From assembly GCA_949126835.1 (NCBI GenBank), contig OX421499.1, positions 7,137,026-7,201,025 of the forward strand: a DNA stretch of 64,000 nt, in the 5' to 3' direction. The DNA is from Anisus vortex (lineage: Eukaryota > Mollusca > Gastropoda > Planorbidae). The notes under the pieces are model-generated. The model had not been told where the DNA came from. It did no database searches and worked only from the letters and a program-made list of their open reading frames with translations. The position numbers and the translations under genes are program-made. Below are positions 29,506 through 41,040 of this stretch, one piece after another. Within the stretch, counting starts at the first letter, position 1. Each line of letters begins with the position of its first letter.

Positions 29506-32500
29506 GTAAACAAAATATAAAAAGCCATTGGAATGGGTTGCCCGAACAAACGAGATTCTAAGCCAATAACCTAGCATTCATTAAAACACAAATCAAATTG
29601 CAAGTCTAGATACAAACCACAGATATTCGTAGGACTCTTCTATATCTTCTATATTTAATCTTCTAAATAGAAAGATCGTTTGTAATATATAAGAAGCATG
29701 ACAATAACAATGTTTTACTCTCGGTTCAAGGTATTTGAAATCGTTATAGATTTTCCCCCAAATCCAGCTTTTCTAATATAGTTACTATAGTAGGCATTGC
29801 ACATTTCCTGGTTATTTTTATGCTTTATTTAAGAATGTCATACAAAAGAATTATTAAGAATCGATAACCACCGAACACTTGCAACAACTTTAGTATGTGA
29901 GCCTAGTATGGCTAGGCTGTACAAAAAATTAGTTTTATTGTTTATTGATTGAATAATCCTAATTAATTTAATGAGCTTATATAAATAAAAGTAGCATGTA
30001 GTTCAAATGATGTCTATTAATTTACAAATATAACGTTAAATAAAATTAAATTTTAATTTATTGATCAAAATGAGTATTTAATTCAATTTGTTATAATTTG
30101 ATAATTTTTTCTATGATTAAAAAATAACTGAAAACTAGACGAAATATAAAAATTAGGTCTTAATTATTTTTTTATTATCACTATCTAGCTTCGACACCTT
30201 CAGAAGCCGACTGAAGACACCTATTTTGTTAGCAATATTTGCGTATACATATTTTCATTTTCGTCTGTTGTTGTCGTTTCAGCGCATAGAACTGTTACCA
30301 ACGGGATATGCGCCTTATAAGCATCATTATTATTATTATTATTATCTCCTTTGATTATGATTTTAGAATTTTGGCACTCGTATATTTTATTTTATTTTTT
30401 TTTGTCTTGCACTCTACAAATGCAACATTAACACAAATATTTATTTATCAAAGTGAGTATTTGTTAAAATTTGCAATTTTTTTTAAATTATTACAAAATA
30501 AATGAAAATTAGACGAAATAAGAAAATAAAGCCTTAAAATATTTGTTTAAATTATCATTATCTCCCTTGATTATGATTTTAGAATTTGTCACTCGAACGT
30601 TTCATTTTACATTTAAGTGGCAGGAAATGTATAACAGCTATAAATGTGAAACAGTAAAAAAAATTGCAATTGTATAAATATGTATATATCCCTAGTAGTT
30701 TTAATGTGTTTATAGGATAATGTCAGGTACCCATCAGAGCTGAGTAGACTCCGGGACACCTTCCAGACCCGCGGTTCGAACGCAGGACCTTCGGTACGCC
30801 AGCTGAACGCGCTAAATAAGTATTAAATAGGTACTAAACAATAATTGCATTAAGGGAAGAAGCAATACAAATATGTGTTTCATAGACCCAATTCAGTTTT
30901 ATCTACCGGCTATTTGGTGCAATACATTTAACGTAGTGTTGATGAACCAGGATCTGAAAGAAAACTTTACTGATTACCAATTAACAAATTTTAAAACTCA
31001 GAAGATATTTACAATAATAACAATGATACCCTTAGCTTATCTTAAAATTGGAGGCGCTCCTCCTATAAAGAAGATAATTTGCGTCATATGCTCATATGTC
31101 ATGGTCTAAGTGAAGTCTCTCAGTGTTTTAAGTGATGTTAAGTTACTGGTTTTTCTTATTTGTTCTGGCAACCCATTCCACGCCCGCATGCCACTTGGGA
31201 AGAAAGAGTAGAATCTACTTGAATGAATTTGTTTCTCGCATAGGGGATCAGAAAAAGTGTAGTTATCCTTAATTTTTTTCTGAGCGTGGTAACAGATTGC
31301 TATTGTGTGGTATTTCTAAACTAGAATATAATGCCTTGTGTATCATTACTACTTTACTCTTTGCGCTTCTGTCCTCTAGTGTTTCTAGGTTTATTGATTT
31401 AACTATTGGCGCTACACTTGTAAATGTAAATACCTGATTGAATAAAAGATATTAATCTCTTATACTAGTTCTTGCAACCCCAGTGTCGTCGAATGCCAGT
31501 CAGGAAGAAATTTATATAAATCAATCCTTACGTATGCATTTAGAGAAGTTTTTTTTATATATTTCTCTTGATTTCAAATGATGTTAATAATTTTATTATG
31601 TCATAGTTAGATTTATAGGTAATGTAGTATTAACACATAAAGAATTGATACAAAATTATATAATTTTTTTTCTTCTTATCTACTGAATAACTTTCTTAAG
31701 GTAGATATAACCTGTATTTATATATACATCCATGCTCATCTATCTATCTATCTATCTATCTATCTAAGTGTATCTGTCTGTCTACCCGTGTACTGTTAAT
31801 ATGTCTACCTGTCTGTCTATCTGTCTATCTATCGATCTATCTGTCTGTCTGTCTATCTGTCTATCCGTCTATCCGCCTATCCGCCTGTCCGTCTATCTGT
31901 CTATCATTCTGTCTGTCTGTTGATGTATCTCTATATATCCATTTATCTAAATATATGTGCATCTATATCATTCTATATATTATCTCTATTGGGGGAAGAC
32001 TTCTATGCAATCTAAGATTTGCTGATGATATTGACCTGTTGGCCGGGAGCAACAAAGAGCTACAAGAGCTCACAGACAAGTTTGCAGATAGAACAAAAGC
32101 ATACGGAATGTAAATCAGCTTAGAAAAGAGTAAAATAATGATCAACACCACAGATGCCAAAAGTGGTAACATCATATTGAACCAAAAACAACTGGAAGAA
32201 GTAAATAATTTCAAATATCTAGGAGCAATCATATCCGCAGACGGACGCTGTGAGTCAGAAATTCGAGCAAGGATTGGGACTGCAATAGCGGCAATGGCTC
32301 GCCTGGTCTAAACAGAATATGGACCAGTAAAAGCATTGGTCTCCCCACAAAGCTCAGACTTTAAAGAGCCCTTGTTAGAACTATTGTTTTGTATGGGTGT
32401 AAGACTTGGACGCAGCTTTCAACAATTGAAAACAAGTTGCAGGCTTTCGAAAATGAATACATGAGAAAAATACTTCGAATCTCCTACGTAGAACACAGGA

Positions 32501-34295
32501 CTAATGCGTATGTGTGGGACAGAATATCCTCAATTGCAGGCCCTCAAGAAAACATTATAGCAACAATCAAACGGCGCAAACTGAGATGGTTCGGTCATGT
32601 GTTGCGACACAATAGTCTGTCCAGGGCACGGTGGAAGGTGGGCGTAGGAGAGGCCGTCAGTGGAGATGCTGGTTCGACAATGTAAAGTATTGGACATGGC
32701 TGCAGTTGACTCAACTATTGACAACCGCTCAAGATATGCAAAAGTGGAGAAAGTTGACTGCTGAGGTGTCCATTCGCTCCCCCCAACGATCACAACGGTC
32801 ATGGGATTGATGATGATGATGATTTATCTGTGTATATATCTATCTGTATATCTATCTATCTGTCTGTCTGATTTCTGTTGTCTGTTTTTGATTCTAGTGG
32901 AAATACGGTCTGTATATTATTTTCCGTGTAACACTATGTCAATCTATCTCTGTTTCTCTTTATGTCTAGAAAAATGCCTATTAATAAATCTATTTGCCGG
33001 CCTATCTTTATTTATAGCCTATCTATCTCTGTTTTCAAATGAGAATTACCGTATATACTCGCGTATAAGTCGCACCGGTGTATAAGTCGCACCCCTAGTG
33101 TAAGATTTTTTTCCTTAAACGTTGTCATTGACCCGCGCATAAGTCGCACCCCGACTTCCCGGGTTACACTGCCTTTTAATATCTCAAAAGTGCATATCTT
33201 TTAAACATAAAAGTTACTAAATATTCACCCTAATTTGGAAACTTTCCTTAAAAAATTGTTTTAATCGTGCATAAGGCAAACATAATCAAATAAAGGCATA
33301 TCCCAATTATTATACATAACTCCAATCACCTATAGTGATTATGTAGGTAACTTTATGACAGAGTAGTGATGTTTTTCCAACTTTTCAAAAACAGTGTCGG
33401 GTGTATAATTCGCACCCCTACTTTTTGTCGAAATTTTCTGTAAAAAAAGTGCGACTTATACGCGAGTATATACGGTAAGTTGTTATTTTGTTTCAACAGA
33501 AGATGCCAGTGTCTAGTGACCCAAGTGATGGGCCAAGCTGTTGGCATGACAGTTGGAACACTGACCACTCAAGCTTTGTTCATCTTTAACAGAATGTTCT
33601 TCTGCACCAGCGTAACTCTGGTTGGGATAATCGCAGCTGAGCGATTCATTGCCGTCTTCTGGCCGTTCGACGCCCAGCGTCTTCTGACTCCAAGACGCGT
33701 GTTTATCTCGGCTTTTCTGGCGTACCTCATCAACATTGTGGTCAACTCACCTGGCTTCTACATGTATACACACGATTGGGTATTCATGGAAGAGTTCAAC
33801 CAATCCGTGGCCGTCTTACAGTTATCAGAGTTCTACGTGGCCAATTACGATTTTTTGAATTTCTTCATTATGATAATCTACAACAACTTCCTACTTGGCA
33901 CTTCGATGATGTGCACGCTAATCTTTATGCCCGCTATAGGGATCAAAATCTGGGCGATGATGAAGAGGCGACAGGTTCTCGTGCCGAACAAAGATGTCCG
34001 CTTCGACCCTCAGTTGGCGAAAGTCTTATTCATCATCTGCCTGGTCAGCTTAGTCCTCCACGGTCCGAGCATATTCTTCGACACGGTGGTTTACTTCATA
34101 CCCAACTTCATCAACCAAACGAATTTCTACGAAGCTTATGAAATTCTCGTGGACTTCACCGGCGCGATGTCCGCTTTCATAAACTGTATTGTGTATATGA
34201 CTATGTCCAGCAAGTTTAAACATCGGTATAAGAAGTTGGTGAATAAGCTGAGATGTCTACGGGTTTTTCGCAAGAGTGGGATTTCTAAAAGCTAA
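29157..34295 (+). CDS. class A G-protein-coupled receptor, two exons, apparent frameshift in TM1
   Basis: Exon 1 (29157-29505) and exon 2 (33500-34295) join through a split Arg codon. All seven helices are readable: TM1 around LIDFIFNCCLTQVVSSLAFC, TM2 AILLLALSLADLIFCSTLPF (the LAxAD-type signature), TM3 ending in AAERFIAVFWPF (ERF for DRY), TM4, TM5, TM6 LFIICLVSLVLHGPS with Pro, and TM7 FINCIVYMTMSSKF (NCIVY for NPxxY). The N-terminus and first half of TM1 are in one frame, the GN-to-TM2 part in another, with the switch near 29388-29390. This is either a sequencing error or a recent null mutation. The ligand is unknown; no subfamily can be named from the sequence. Confidence 0.82.
29520..29720 (+). 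mobile_element. LINE 3' fragment in GPCR intron
   Basis: tggaatgggttgcccgaaca and following words match the fragment at 21025-21440 (aatgggttgcctgaacac). No intact frame. Confidence 0.65.
30185..30345 (+). mobile_element. 3' end of the CR1-like LINE with (ATT)n tail
   Basis: gcgcatagaactgttaccaa followed by gcatcattattattatt matches, in reverse complement, the 3' end of the LINE at 6264-7410 (gcgcatagaactgttatcga). Confidence 0.82.
30716..30820 (-). mobile_element. tRNA-derived SINE fragment (copy 4)
   Basis: aatgtcaggtacccatcaga and ggttcgaacgcaggacc with ggtacgccagctgaacgcg: head and part of the body in reverse orientation. Confidence 0.8.
31020..31430 (-). mobile_element. LINE 3' fragment, reverse orientation
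   Basis: The reverse complement of this region carries the same tail as 21025-21440: ttctggcaacccattccacg, gtttctcgcataggggatca and tgtttctaggtttattg correspond to it word for word. Confidence 0.72.
31735..31990. repeat. TCTA/TCTG tetranucleotide microsatellite
   Basis: tatctatctatctatc and gtctgtctgtctatc runs. A second part continues at 32818-32872 after the LINE. Confidence 0.95.
31990..32816 (+). mobile_element. non-LTR retrotransposon RT fragment in the microsatellite
   Basis: + strand frames read NLRFADDIDLLAGSNKELQE (RT box), FKYLGAIISADGRCESEIRA, YGCKTWTQLSTIENKLQAFE and KLRWFGHVLRHNSL, the usual order at the end of LINE ORF2. Stops are present. The 3' end is a tgatgatgatgatgat tail at 32803-32822. 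It is flanked by tetranucleotide repeats on both sides. Confidence 0.85.
33058..33476. mobile_element. MITE with ACCGTATATACTCGCG inverted ends
   Basis: accgtatatactcgcgtata at the left and tatacgcgagtatatacggt at the right are perfect reverse complements and continue into ataagtcgcac. Non-coding. The right end is 23 bp from the GPCR exon 2 boundary. Confidence 0.9.
33500..34295 (+). CDS. GPCR exon 2 (TM3 to C-terminus)
   Basis: Acceptor ttgtttcaacag before 33500; stop TAA 34293-34295. Codes for ECL1 through the short basic C-tail (KHRYKKLVNKLRCLRVFRKS). One uninterrupted frame. Confidence 0.88.
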
Positions 34296-34325
34296 TATTT
34301 TAAATCACACACATTGAATGTTAAA

Positions 34326-34335
34326 AATAAATAAA
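34326..34335 (+). terminator. overlapping AATAAA signals of the GPCR
   Basis: aataaataaa begins 31 bp after the stop codon; the implied 3' UTR is very short. Confidence 0.55.
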
Positions 34336-34417
34336 CAGACAAATACACACATACAAGAGTTTGTTTTATTTATATATAAAGTTTTTCTAATGATATACAA
34401 TGACGGTCTGAGATGAA

Positions 34418-34716
34418 CCAAAGACTATAATAAGATGGACTGCTTGCTTTAATATTTCTGCTTTTTGATGACTCGGATGACTTCTTTTCCGAATTCCGGA
34501 TTCCTTTTTGTACTGTGCACTTCCGTTTTATTTAATCGGAATGATTTTCTAAATGAAAAATTGAAATTAAAATAAAAAGTTGTATACAGCGGAAACATTT
34601 AGGCAAGCGTGGGAGAGTAGAAGTCATTTAAGACAGCGTTATTGGATGCGCACGGAAATAGAACATATAAGCTGTAAAAAAAATAGAGCGAGCGTTTCTT
34701 TATATTATAATCTTTA
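34418..34716 (+). mobile_element. MITE of the caaagactataataag family (copy 4)
   Basis: Left end ccaaagactataataagatg; right end decayed (ttatattataatcttta). The interior matches copies 1 and 2. Confidence 0.82.
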
Positions 34717-35278
34717 GTCGCACTCACTAATTGGCACTTTTTTAGTACCGTCATATTATAAATATCAGTTGTGTCTATTCCATTAAGTTTGGAGTTGTTC
34801 CATACTTTAGTTTAAACCTACATATAAACTGTAGATCATGCAAAGTTGTTTATCTATGAGAGCCGATAGTATTGGTTAACTATTAGATTTATATCTTTAT
34901 TTATATTTTCTTAATATTTACAAAGTTCTCGTCTCGTTAACGTTTTCTTTAATTGTTTTTGTTGTTGCATATTGTAATATCTATTTACTAAGGCAACCCA
35001 TTTCATGTTCATGTTTCAACAGCGTCACCATCATGGCTGCTATTTACTTAGTTACGTCATTCTAGAAACGTAAGCCACGCCTAATGCAAATGGTCCATTG
35101 TATGCACTAACAGTGCACTAGTATTAAACTGTACTAGAAAGACATACATGTAATATGTGAACGTACAAGACAGCTTTGTGCACTGAAAACAAGTGTGCAC
35201 CGTGCAACCAATTAAATTTCCACTAGAATAGATCATTACATGCAAACGTTGAATTAAAAAAAAGGCTTTCGTCTAGTT
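34717..35278. other. intergenic stretch, nothing recognised
   Basis: No gene or repeat boundary recognised. Confidence 0.5.
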
Positions 35279-35425
35279 CAGGGGTCGGAAACCTACAGCA
35301 CGCGTTCCAGACTTGGCACGCAGAGCGTTTTCCAATGGCACTCTGAAGACTATAAAAAAAAGAAATTCAAGTCTCTTCTACAAAAAATTGAGTGCTAGAG
35401 CCGGATGAGTTGTAGGCTAGTTAGT
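35279..35425 (+). mobile_element. truncated hAT MITE
   Basis: caggggtcggaaacctacag and about 145 bp of the family interior; the right end is missing. Confidence 0.75.
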
Positions 35426-35744
35426 TAACAGTTTGTCATCAGCTATGACCCAAAGCAGATGCTGGCAATAGGCGGCATGTGGAAAGCTCTCCCTTTACAG
35501 AATTTGTAAGAATGTCCCGTCTCATTTTGAAGAGTATTGATGGTTCATGGTGACTAAGGAAAACACTTGTATTTAATAATTGTAATGATAGTTCTGCAAA
35601 CTCCCCTGCCCCCGGGCGTCCTAGACTCAATTAATTAACCCTTTGTTAAGTCATTTATTTATTTTTTTGCCTAAAGAAAATGTGCAAATACTTTGATAAT
35701 GAGTTTTTCTTTTGCAAATGATACTATGAAAAAAAAAAGTTAAG

Positions 35745-35885
35745 TACCCTTAGGACCAAATTGATAAGAGGGCCAGTGAAGCAGCGTTCACCAGTTTCTG
35801 TGGCCACGGCATGCAAGGTGATTGTGGGGCCAGCACAATGCACAGCCAACTAAGGTCAGGTACCCATCAGAGCTGGGTAGTTTGT
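35745..35885 (-). mobile_element. tRNA-derived SINE fragment (copy 5)
   Basis: gtgaagcagcgttcaccagt and gtcaggtacccatcagagct; lacks the tRNA-like head. Confidence 0.8.
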
Positions 35886-35954
35886 ATCATGGCAAGAATA
35901 TCTGTTACAGAGCACCCTTTCTTATTAACTATATTTCCTAGATATTATGTAAAA

Positions 35955-36150
35955 CAGGGGTCGGCAACCTTTTGATAGCAGTGTGCCAAAGTATGATTTC
36001 TAATTCATTCAGCGTCCCAACAGCCTAACAGTCATCCAGCTCTACCACTCAATTTATTGTACAAGAGACCTGAGTTGCCTTTTAGGGGTCTTTCATGTAC
36101 CATTGGAAATTGGTCTGCGTGCCAAGTCTGGCACAAAGTCTGGCACAAGG
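35955..36150 (-). mobile_element. truncated hAT MITE
   Basis: caggggtcggcaaccttttg to tgccaagtctggcac; the far end is replaced by LINE sequence. Confidence 0.78.
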
Positions 36151-36280
36151 TTGCGGTGTCGAATCTGCATGGAGGCAGAAGAGATGGTCGAGCACGCGCT
36201 GTTAGATTGCCCCGCCATGCAGGATCTTAGAGTGGACAGGAACGGCCAACCGTTTGTGCCGAACCTTTAATACTTCAATA
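36150..36280 (+). mobile_element. LINE ORF2 C-terminal Cys-rich fragment
   Basis: Reads RCRICMEAEEMVEHALLDCP, the C-x2-C...H-x4-C knuckle at the end of some non-LTR ORF2 proteins. Nothing intact around it. Confidence 0.7.
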
Positions 36281-36789
36281 TAACGTATCACAGATGCGTG
36301 ATATAGTGGAATTAGTTCTCTGAGCCCTAATAGAGAAATCTCGGCTCGCGTTTTCTAGAAGAGAAAAGGGTTCTAGTCTGCTGGTGTAGATAAAGCGTTT
36401 AGAAGTAAGGAATGTGACAGAACAGAAGCTAAGAAGCTCGTCTGCTATAAGAGAAAGAAACACGATATTTGATCTAGAGTCAAAGGTTACTCTTCGAACT
36501 GCTGTTTGTATCCCAGGATTAATAGCATAATCAATCTTTAAAGTTTACGCTACACGCCCGCCAACTGAAACAGTTAATTCCCTTACCCTCAAGGTCAAAG
36601 TGACCAGGGCCCTTTTAAATTTTCACAAGTTTGTCGAGGTTGTGTAGTTAATAAATAAAAAAAAAGATTTCTTAATTAAGTAAACTCAGTAAATAATGTT
36701 AACATTTTTTTCAACTAGCTTCTTCTTATTTCACGTTGTAATCTAAATAGGTCTAAATATAAGATGGTCTTCTAGGGTATGTATATTCA

Positions 36790-37330
36790 AACAAATTACA
36801 TATTTATATAGCGCTATTCATAACAAAGTCTTCGAATGCGCTTTATATTTACCATATTATTACGTTATTAAAAATAAATCGAAAACTTGTGTTTTTAATT
36901 TTGTTTTTAAAATGTCAATATTGTCGGCTTGAACTGAATTGTGTTCGGAAGTTCATTTTTCCACCACAGAATGTGCTATGACGCTGTATGAGCGAGCTGC
37001 AAATGTTTCTCTTTTTACGCTTGGTACCTTGAGCTGTAGATAGATTTTGTTTGAACGCAGTCCTCTTTTCTCTGATATGTGTAACTCGACCATAGATCTG
37101 ATGTACTGGGAGATTGACCATGAAAACTTTTATAAAGCATAGTCAGAACTTTGTATTTTATCCAAAGTGTTATAGGTAGCCAGTGCAGTATTTTTAGACA
37201 GATGGATGAGTTTTCTTCATCGTTCAGAACAATTTTCGCAGCCATGTTTTGGATCCTGTATAGTTTTGGACCCTTTATAATCACAATCTGGCAGTCCAAT
37301 GTAGCCTATAAACGTAGTTCGCGTAGTCTA
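36790..37330 (-). mobile_element. CR1-like LINE 3' fragment
   Basis: Minus strand reads YRIQNMAAKIVLNDEENSS and LKILHWLPITLWIKYKVLTM, matching the RIQN-AAR and LHWLP motifs of LINE ORF2. Ends near a catatttatatagcgc 3' tail. Broken. Confidence 0.78.
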
Positions 37331-38099
37331 GCTGAGAGATTACCAGGCCTACAAATTAATGTCTCCCATGGCAAATCTATGGCATATTATTCTATAATGT
37401 TTCTTCCCCATAAACCCAGAATTTGGATGTTAGGCTAAATAGTCTCCATTTTAAAGGTGTAACAAGATCGTTTAATTATTTTCAAAGTTGGAGATCACGA
37501 AAAAGAAGAACCTAACATTTATGTATGACTTGAAAAGAAATTACATTAATCTAATGAAATATTAAATTTTTAATAACTTGATAGATTCTTGAAAACTGAC
37601 CAAACAGTTCTATATTAGTGCCTTACATTCCTATCGTTGCAGTTGAGAATGCCTGGTAGCCTCTCCCATTGGAGATAACCTTAAACGTACAATTATCTCT
37701 GATTGGTGCACGTGTTGTTAAATGGACTCCCCGACCACACTCCATAGACTATAGGCCAATTGAACTAAAAATGTGTTTTACATAAATATTATAACTCTCC
37801 ACACAGTATTTTAAAATCTAAAATGTAGTCATATGGTTGGTTTGTAAGTGTTGTTGTTTTATTAACAACAAATTAAGTTGTGGTCTAAGAATATAACGAC
37901 CATCCCACAGGAAACTCTGTAAGTTAGACGGTTAATTATATATATGGCATCCAGTGGCCTCACACGGAGAACAGAGGGAGTATATGCCCGTGGGCGACAC
38001 TTCTAGTGCGTTGCAAATATAGCCTAAATATAGCACTAAACAAGGTAGTTACAGTATGCAAGGGAACGTTTGCCCTGCTTTATCGTAGGCAGGGGTCGG
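37331..38099. other. intergenic stretch, nothing recognised
   Basis: No coding or repeat boundary recognised. Confidence 0.45.
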
Positions 38100-38728
38100 C
38101 AACTTTCGCTAAAAGTGTGCCAAACTCGGATTTCTAAATCATTCAGCGTGCCAACAGCCTAAAAGTCAACCTGCTCTGTTATTTTATATAGGACAATGAT
38201 TTAACTCCGTAGCAAGACTTGTGCCAAAAAAAACAAAGAAGATTAGAGAGAGAGAAAATCGCTATAAATCTAGATATAGCGTTTAATATTTAATACAAAA
38301 TTAACGTTTTTGTGATTATCATCCTTTTTATTTTCATTTACGACAAATACAATATGTTATGGTGTAGCTTTCAAATGTATGGTAATAATAATTATGTATA
38401 CTAAACCATAGTATTTGTTAGTCAAGATGAGGATTTAACACTCACAAATGTAATTTATATTATGATCCCATTTTTTTTTTCCTTTAGGAGGCGCGTCGGA
38501 GTTTTACCTCCTTGCCCCTCCTTTGGGCCTTCTAGGCTCGTAAAGTTAGTTTTGTTTGTATGTATGGTATCGGCAAACATACTGATCCTTCGATTCAGCA
38601 CGTTCCGCCCTCTGCACAATCACTCTCACGACAAGCATGAGAGCCGAGTGCAGACCAGCTGTAGTCCAGGCCGACCATAAGAGAGTCACTACAAGAAAAT
38701 GAGCAAGCTCCTAATCTCGCAAGGCTCG

Positions 38729-38752
38729 GGGGGGGGGGGGGGGGGGGGGGGG
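38729..38752. repeat. poly-G run
   Basis: About 24 consecutive G inside hAT copy 3; length may be unreliable. Confidence 0.9.
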
Positions 38753-39699
38753 GTGACTAAGACTTCCTACACCTGTATGAAAAATCTAATCGCACAAGGC
38801 GGAGAAGATGTGTGCAAGATCTAATCGCACGAGGCGGAGAAGATCTACACGTTGTGTGGGGAAGCCAGAGTTTATCTGAGAAGTATTTAAATACTATATT
38901 TTTAAATCTTTGCTATATCTCGAAACTATCGTACAGAGCGATCGATTCGTACTAATCATACTAACTGGGTAGTTAATGAAAGGTTTAAAAATATACATTT
39001 AAATTCTTTAGTTTTATTATATTTATATAATTTTCAATTACTTTTTACAGTCTGATCATTTCAAAGCTACAAATTGTAAAGCATGTAGGCCTATTCTTTT
39101 TTTAAAAGAAATTTAAAAAAACAGAAATATTAGCTCAAATAAAATGGTTAATTATCTCCCTTTAATTAAAAAGAACGTTTCATCATTTGTTATAGTGATG
39201 CCAAACAAGTTATGTATTGTAATATAGCAAATAATACTGACTAATTATTATTTCTTTATCCAACATTATGGTATTATGGTATTCATTACAAGATTTAATT
39301 ATTAGAGGATTCAAATAATTTACGTTGAACAGTTGTAAATAAACATTTTCTTCATTGAAGTGTTGTTTTGTCCATTTAAAGTCAATTTGAAAGTCTTGCC
39401 TTTGATTAGAAAACTCCGCTTTGAGTGCTTCGATGTACTTCTGAAAAATCCCAAGTATATATCTTAATATATGCCTTAATATAAGGATGTACATGTAGTT
39501 AAATGTTTTGAAGTTGATTTCACGGCAAGATATGTCCAGTTTCAATGAAAATCCATTCTAGTGGTCCTTGTATTGTAAGTGCAACTCATTGAAATGTGTC
39601 GCTATGTCATTCAGAAAAATCGACTTTTAAAGATAGTGTTTTCCTCATTCAGAACCTGAAAATGTTGTTGCTTTTTTATCGGTAAAAGACACCTCTCGG

Positions 39700-39919
39700 C
39701 AGGGGCGAAGCCAGAATTTTTTTCCAGGGGGGGGCTGAACTTTCGCTTGGCAAACATTTATCAAATTCCAAGGGGGGCTGAACTTTCGCGTGATAAACAT
39801 TTACTAATTTTTTTGCGAATTTAGTACATATTTAAACAAAAAACTGTTGAAAAACAAATTTTTCAAAAATTCCAGGGGGGGCTTAGCCCCCCTCAGCCCC
39901 CCCTGTGGCTTCGCCCCTG
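39700..39919. mobile_element. 220-bp hAT MITE (CAGGGGCGAAGCCA ends) nested in copy 3
   Basis: Ends caggggcgaagcca and tggcttcgcccctg, modulo one base, with a perfect 8-bp target duplication cctctcgg (39692-39699 and 39920-39927). The interior has G- and C-runs and gggctgaactttcgc repeated twice. Confidence 0.9.
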
Positions 39920-40002
39920 CCTCTCGGAGGTTTCTCGCGTGCCACTGAAAATAGCCCTGCAGGGCCAAGTTTGGCACGCGTGCCTTAGGTTGCCGACCCC
40001 TG

Positions 40003-40370
40003 TCGTACGTTTTCCCGATTAGCAGAGCGTTACAGTAGTCGAGGCGCGAGAGTACAAAGTACAAAGGCAGCGGCAATTTTTTTTTTTGCCGAGTCCAACG
40101 ACAGATAAGCTCGGATCTGACCAACTCTACGCAGCTGTAAATAAAGGCCCCTGTATAGATTGCTAATGTTGGCGTCGAAAGACAACTTGAGTCAAGAATG
40201 AAACATGTTTTATTTACCTTTTCGACAAATGGGGATATGACAGTTTATGACCATCAGTGATTCCAAACCTAAACTAAAGCTACTTTATTTTGGGCTCCGA
40301 TTTGAATTGTCTCCATCTTATCCTCATTAATCCTAAGTCTGTTTTCCGCCATCCAGGTGCAGACACTAGC
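40003..40370 (-). mobile_element. CR1-like LINE fragment
   Basis: Minus strand reads FVLSRLDYCNALLIGK, the LDYCN motif of LINE ORF2, with further degraded RT-like sequence up to about 40370. It directly abuts the end of hAT copy 3, so the hAT probably landed in this LINE. Confidence 0.72.
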
Positions 40371-41040
40371 AATAGCACAACTGAGATTAGCTGCTATACC
40401 AGGGACTTGTATAGCACTTTTGAATACTCAAATGGCAAATAAGTCCACACAAAAAGAGAGATAAAAAAAAACTACAATGCAAGCATTAAGAGAATGTCGA
40501 GACTTAAGAAGACTAATCTTTTCACATGCATACTTATATAGCCTAAATAATATATATTAATAACAACAGTCTTAATAGTCTTGAGGACAATAAAAAAACA
40601 ACAATTAATTTCAACTACCGGTAGCCATCATTTTATAGTTGAACATAAAAATGTATTTAAATGTTCAAGTAAAGCAACGGCTTCAAAAAGTCAATAATTT
40701 GCTTTTAAAGAAACAACCAAATCTTATCACAGTGGTTCCTAAACTTTTTCCTAAACTAACGACTCCCATTTTTTTTAAAAGGTATCCCCATGGTACTCTC
40801 CCCTAGATCAATGCCTTGGACATCTGTAGCGTTCTTAAAGACACTGGACCATCCCTGTAAGGATCTACTGCTTTCAACATTCTGAGAACCACTGGGCAAA
40901 TAATATAATGAGGACAAAAAATATATTAATATTAATACTAATACAAAAGATGTTATCAAACAAATTTGCAAACGAACACTCTTATTTTAATAAGCCAGGT
41001 TTTATCCTGAATCAGTCAACAAAGACATGATTCATTCAAA

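Larger units (their letters stand above)
38100..40002 (-). mobile_element. long hAT-family element, copy 3
   Basis: caggggtcggcaac to ggttgccgacccctg, reverse orientation relative to copies 1 and 2. On the minus strand a transposase piece reads KYIEALKAEFSNQRQDFQID (near 39380-39440) with stops beyond. A poly-G run and a small hAT MITE interrupt it. Flanks share tcgta but give no exact 8-bp duplication. Confidence 0.85.

Noticed and set aside
38462..38680. 72-residue + strand frame
   Set aside because: Inside hAT copy 3 with no domain and no conservation in the sister copies.
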